This document shows positions 61,926 through 64,000 of a stretch of 64,000 bases of DNA, piece after piece. Location: the NCBI RefSeq assembly GCF_003850045.1, contig NZ_RQJX01000018.1:1-64000 (forward strand), given 5' to 3'. The notes beneath the pieces are model-generated. The model ran no database searches. It was not told the origin of the DNA and worked only from the letters and a program-made list of their open reading frames with translations. The stretch's first letter is position 1, and each line of letters opens with the position of its first letter. Source of the stretch: Aeromicrobium camelliae (GTDB lineage Bacteria > Actinomycetota > Actinomycetes > Propionibacteriales > Nocardioidaceae). The translations under genes and the position numbers were made by a program.

Positions 61926-63268
61926 CGTCGTCTGCCGTGGGACAGCGGCCCCAGCGGGGCAAGGTCGTCGCGTGGAGCCTGTGGGACTGGGGCTCGGCGG
62001 CCTTCAACGCGGTCATCATCACGTTCGTGTTCTCGGTGTACCTCGTCGATGCCGTGGGTGACGATCTGCCCGGATCGATCTCAGCCAGCACCTGGTACGG
62101 CTGGGCGATCGGCGCGGGTGCGTTCATCGTCGCGGTCTCCGCGCCGGCCCTCGGGCAGCGTTCCGACGCCTCGGGGCGCCGCAAGCGTACGCTGGCGACA
62201 CTCACGTTCGTCGTCGTGGCACTCACGGCGGCCTTGTTCTTCGTCGAGGACGACTACCACTACCTGTGGCTCGGGTTGCTGCTGGTCTCGTTGGCGTCGA
62301 TCGCCTTCGAACTGTCACAGGTGCCGTACTTCGCGATGCTGCGCCAGGTGTCGACTCCGGACACGGTCGGCCGGGTGTCCGGCATCGGGTGGGCGTTCGG
62401 CTACGTGGGCGGGATCGTCCTGCTCCTGATCTGCTATTTCGGTTTCATCAGCGGCGACGGCGGGCTCCTGGGGCTCTCGACGGAGAACGGCTTCAACATC
62501 CGCCTCGTCGCGCTGCTCTCCGCCGGCTGGTTCCTGCTCTTCGCGATCCCGCTGTTCCTCAGCGTGCCGGAGCTTCCTGCCGAGGTCAGTCCCGACCGGG
62601 CGGACGTCGGATTCGTCGAGTCGTACCGCGTGCTGTTCGCCGAGCTGCGCGCCATGTGGCGCGACGATCGCGACGTGCTCAGGTTCCTCATCGCCAGCGC
62701 GTTCTACCGTGACGGGCTTTCCGGCGTCTTCACCTTCGGCGGCATTCTCGCGGTGTCCGTATATGGCATCGCCGCGGCCGACGTCATCTTGTTCGCGGTC
62801 GCCGCCAACGTGGTGAGCGCCGTCGGGGCCTGGGTGGCGGGCTACTTCGACGACTCCTGGGGGTCGCGACGTGTCGTCATCACCTCCCTCGTCTCGATGC
62901 TCGTCGTCGCTGTGGTGCTGCTGTTCGTCAGCGGGCCCGCGATGTTCTGGATCTTCGGACTCGCGTTGTGCCTCTTCGTCGGTCCCGCGCAGGCGGCCTC
63001 GCGCACCTACCTCACTCGGGCGACGCGTCTCGGCAAGGAGGGACAGAACTTCGGGCTCTACGCGATGACCGGCCGCGCCGTCTCCTTCCTCGCTCCGACG
63101 CTGTTCGGCCTCTTCGTCCTGATCGGCGGCGGCGACCGCTGGGGCATCCTCGGGATCATGATCGTCCTCGCGGTCGGTCTGGCGTTGCTGCTGCATGTGC
63201 CCGAGGTCACCGGGGACCGGGCGAACGATCTACTCTCAGGGGAATCTCACGGCGATGGCGTACGTTGA
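61922..63268 (+). CDS. MFS transporter, UMF1 (Atg22-like) family
   Basis: A 448-aa polytopic transporter with about 12 helices. Landmarks of the UMF1 group are VVAWSLWDWGSAAFNAVIIT, LGQRSDASGRRKRTLATLTF between helices 2 and 3, SGIGWAFGYVGGIVLLLICY, FLIASAFYRDGLSGVFTFGG and GPAQAASRTYLTRATRLGKE. Substrate is unknown; eukaryotic relatives export amino acids, and coupling to the GDPD gene (ATGA overlap) suggests a glycerophosphodiester product or related compound. Its last 28 nt contain the rbpA promoter. Confidence 0.9.
   Translation: MTSSAVGQRPQRGKVVAWSLWDWGSAAFNAVIITFVFSVYLVDAVGDDLPGSISASTWYGWAIGAGAFIVAVSAPALGQRSDASGRRKRTLATLTFVVVALTAALFFVEDDYHYLWLGLLLVSLASIAFELSQVPYFAMLRQVSTPDTVGRVSGIGWAFGYVGGIVLLLICYFGFISGDGGLLGLSTENGFNIRLVALLSAGWFLLFAIPLFLSVPELPAEVSPDRADVGFVESYRVLFAELRAMWRDDRDVLRFLIASAFYRDGLSGVFTFGGILAVSVYGIAAADVILFAVAANVVSAVGAWVAGYFDDSWGSRRVVITSLVSMLVVAVVLLFVSGPAMFWIFGLALCLFVGPAQAASRTYLTRATRLGKEGQNFGLYAMTGRAVSFLAPTLFGLFVLIGGGDRWGILGIMIVLAVGLALLLHVPEVTGDRANDLLSGESHGDGVR
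63241..63266 (+). promoter_or_regulatory. Sigma-R/SigH-type promoter for rbpA
   Basis: GGAAT (63241-63245), 18 nt, then GTT (63264-63266) exactly fits the GGAAT-N18-GTT consensus of the thiol-oxidative-stress sigma factor of actinobacteria. It lies in the last codons of the UMF1 gene and would start an mRNA near 63273, about 27 nt before ATG 63300. In Streptomyces coelicolor rbpA is a known sigma-R target. Match seen in sequence; activity inferred. Confidence 0.75.
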
Positions 63269-63299
63269 ACAGTGAGAGGACACGAAAGGGGGACGCAGC

Positions 63300-63677
63300 A
63301 TGGCTGAACGAGCATTGCGAGGCGCCCGACTCGGTGCACAGAGCTTCGAAGACGAACGCGGTGTGGAGATGGCCCCGCGCCAGGAGGTCGAGTACCGCCT
63401 GCCCGATGGCCGCACCTTCACCGTGACGATGTCCGACGAGGCGGAGATCCCGGCTGAATGGGAAGACCCCAAGACCGGTCAGATGGGCCGTCGCGTCGGC
63501 GCTGACGCGCCCACCGAGGACGCGGACGAGAAGCCCGTGCGCACGCACTGGGACATGCTCTTGGAGAGGCGCTCCGTCGAGGAGCTCGAGGATCTGCTCA
63601 GCGAGCGTCTGGAGATGCTGCGTGGCGGGGAGATCGGTCCGCCGCACCTGCATCGCCGCAAGAAGAAGACAGCCTGA
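63300..63677 (+). CDS. rbpA: RNA polymerase-binding protein RbpA
   Basis: A 125-aa actinobacterial RbpA, which binds the group 1/2 sigma factor and RNA polymerase and stabilises the open complex. The N-terminal tail and core domain (ALRGARLGAQSFEDERGVEM, EVEYRLPDGRTFTVTMSDEA, IPAEWEDPKTG) are followed by the basic linker and sigma-interaction helix (THWDMLLERRSVEELEDLLS, ERLEMLR). The core lacks the zinc-ligand cysteines of Streptomyces RbpA, as in mycobacteria. A GAAAGGGGG site precedes ATG 63300. It converges on lnt with a 3-nt gap; rbpA next to ppm1/lnt is conserved in mycobacteria. Confidence 0.95.
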   Translation: MAERALRGARLGAQSFEDERGVEMAPRQEVEYRLPDGRTFTVTMSDEAEIPAEWEDPKTGQMGRRVGADAPTEDADEKPVRTHWDMLLERRSVEELEDLLSERLEMLRGGEIGPPHLHRRKKKTA

Positions 63678-63680
63678 CCG

Positions 63681-64000
63681 TCAGCGACGGCCCCGTCGCC
63701 AGCCAGCGACGATCCCGACCAACGCCAGTCCGCCGATGAGAAGCTCCAACGGAGCCGCCATCGTGTGGGCTGGCGTTCGTCCTGTCGCCCCGGTGACGGT
63801 CTCCACGATCGTCGCCGGGTTCAGCAGCGGAGCCTCCGCCACGACCGAGCCGTCGGGCGCGACGACCCCGCTGATCCCGTTGATCGACGGTACGACCACA
63901 TAGCGGCCGGTCTCGATCGCTCGCAGCCGGGAGATGTTCCACTGCTGCCGTAGCTGGGAGGTGCCCTCGAAGCTCGCATTGCTGGTCTGGACGACCAGGA
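63681..64000 (-). CDS. lnt: Apolipoprotein N-acyltransferase Lnt, C-terminal part
   Basis: Right-truncated gene; 106 codons are present. The sequence matches the end of the Lnt nitrilase domain: VVQTSNASFEGTSQLRQQWN, RLRAIETGRYVVVPSINGIS and GVVAPDGSVV, then a final membrane helix LLIGGLALVGIVAGW and a basic tail. Lnt transfers an acyl chain to the N-terminal cysteine of lipoproteins in the membrane. Here lipoproteins such as HmuT would be clients. In mycobacteria the homologue is fused or adjacent to polyprenol-phosphate-mannose synthase; that part is outside the window. Confidence 0.88.
   Translation of the reverse strand, partial: LVVQTSNASFEGTSQLRQQWNISRLRAIETGRYVVVPSINGISGVVAPDGSVVAEAPLLNPATIVETVTGATGRTPAHTMAAPLELLIGGLALVGIVAGWRRGRR

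Overview
This 64 kb window is a chromosomal segment from a high-GC actinomycete. It is dense with short gaps and many 1-, 4- or 8-nt gene overlaps. RbpA and a DUF3099 protein are actinobacterial hallmarks. The most likely home is Propionibacteriales/Nocardioidaceae (Aeromicrobium- or Nocardioides-like). That placement is inferred from gene content and from a ggtggtcgagtagg-type intergenic repeat beside a DUF222/HNH gene; no search was run. I found no rRNA, tRNA, CRISPR, prophage or intact insertion sequence.

Layout. 0-1.4 kb: truncated DUF222/HNH gene and a repeat-rich gap. 1.4-15.3 kb: ABC-F ATPase, SURF1, dodecin, serB, an ABC ATPase-NfeD-SPFH group, PEBP protein, SpoU methyltransferase, GNAT plus peptide deformylase, an acyl-CoA dehydrogenase pair resembling mycobacterial FadE24/FadE23, zinc alcohol dehydrogenase, FKBP and a GAP-type membrane protein. 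15.3-23.5 kb: HrpA helicase, CPBP protease with a tiny upstream ORF, DUF445 protein, phosphomannomutase and purine nucleoside phosphorylase. 23.5-28.6 kb: haem uptake and degradation operon hmuTUV-hmuO behind DtxR/IdeR-like boxes, then an LpdA-type quinone reductase. 28.7-33.5 kb: a 1600-residue secreted amidase-8xFn3-SpoIID protein. 33.6-45.2 kb: acyl-CoA carboxylase alpha, acyl-CoA dehydrogenase, VWA protein, maf, accE, accD, birA, PH-domain protein, class III adenylate cyclase, purK and purE. From memory, the lpdA/deoD/pmm and accA/accD/accE/maf/birA/purK/purE sets also lie close together in Mycobacterium tuberculosis. 45.2-59.5 kb: small metabolic, repair and accessory genes, including AlkA, a TRIC channel, a DUF2975-HTH pair, UvrA2, a VOC gene broken by a stop codon, an AraC regulator, DinB and GNAT proteins. 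59.5-64 kb: HTH-MurA fusion, glycerophosphodiesterase, UMF1 transporter, rbpA and the 3' end of lnt.

Functional links. The carboxylase alpha, beta and epsilon subunits sit with the biotin ligase that would activate them and with an acyl-CoA dehydrogenase under a palindromic operator. The haem operon couples uptake to ring opening. The secreted 1600-residue protein joins an amidase to a SpoIID domain, which in sporulation cuts glycan strands stripped by an amidase.

Regulatory architecture. About twenty genes start 5-7 nt after a TANNNT-like -10 hexamer and are probably leaderless. Four divergent pairs share overlapping, symmetric -10 elements, so that two leaderless mRNAs would start 17-24 nt apart. 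rbpA has a GGAAT-N18-GTT promoter of the sigma-R/SigH type inside the end of the preceding gene. The HTH-MurA gene has an 18-bp palindrome touching its -10. These, and the HTH-MurA fusion itself, are the most interesting signals in the window.
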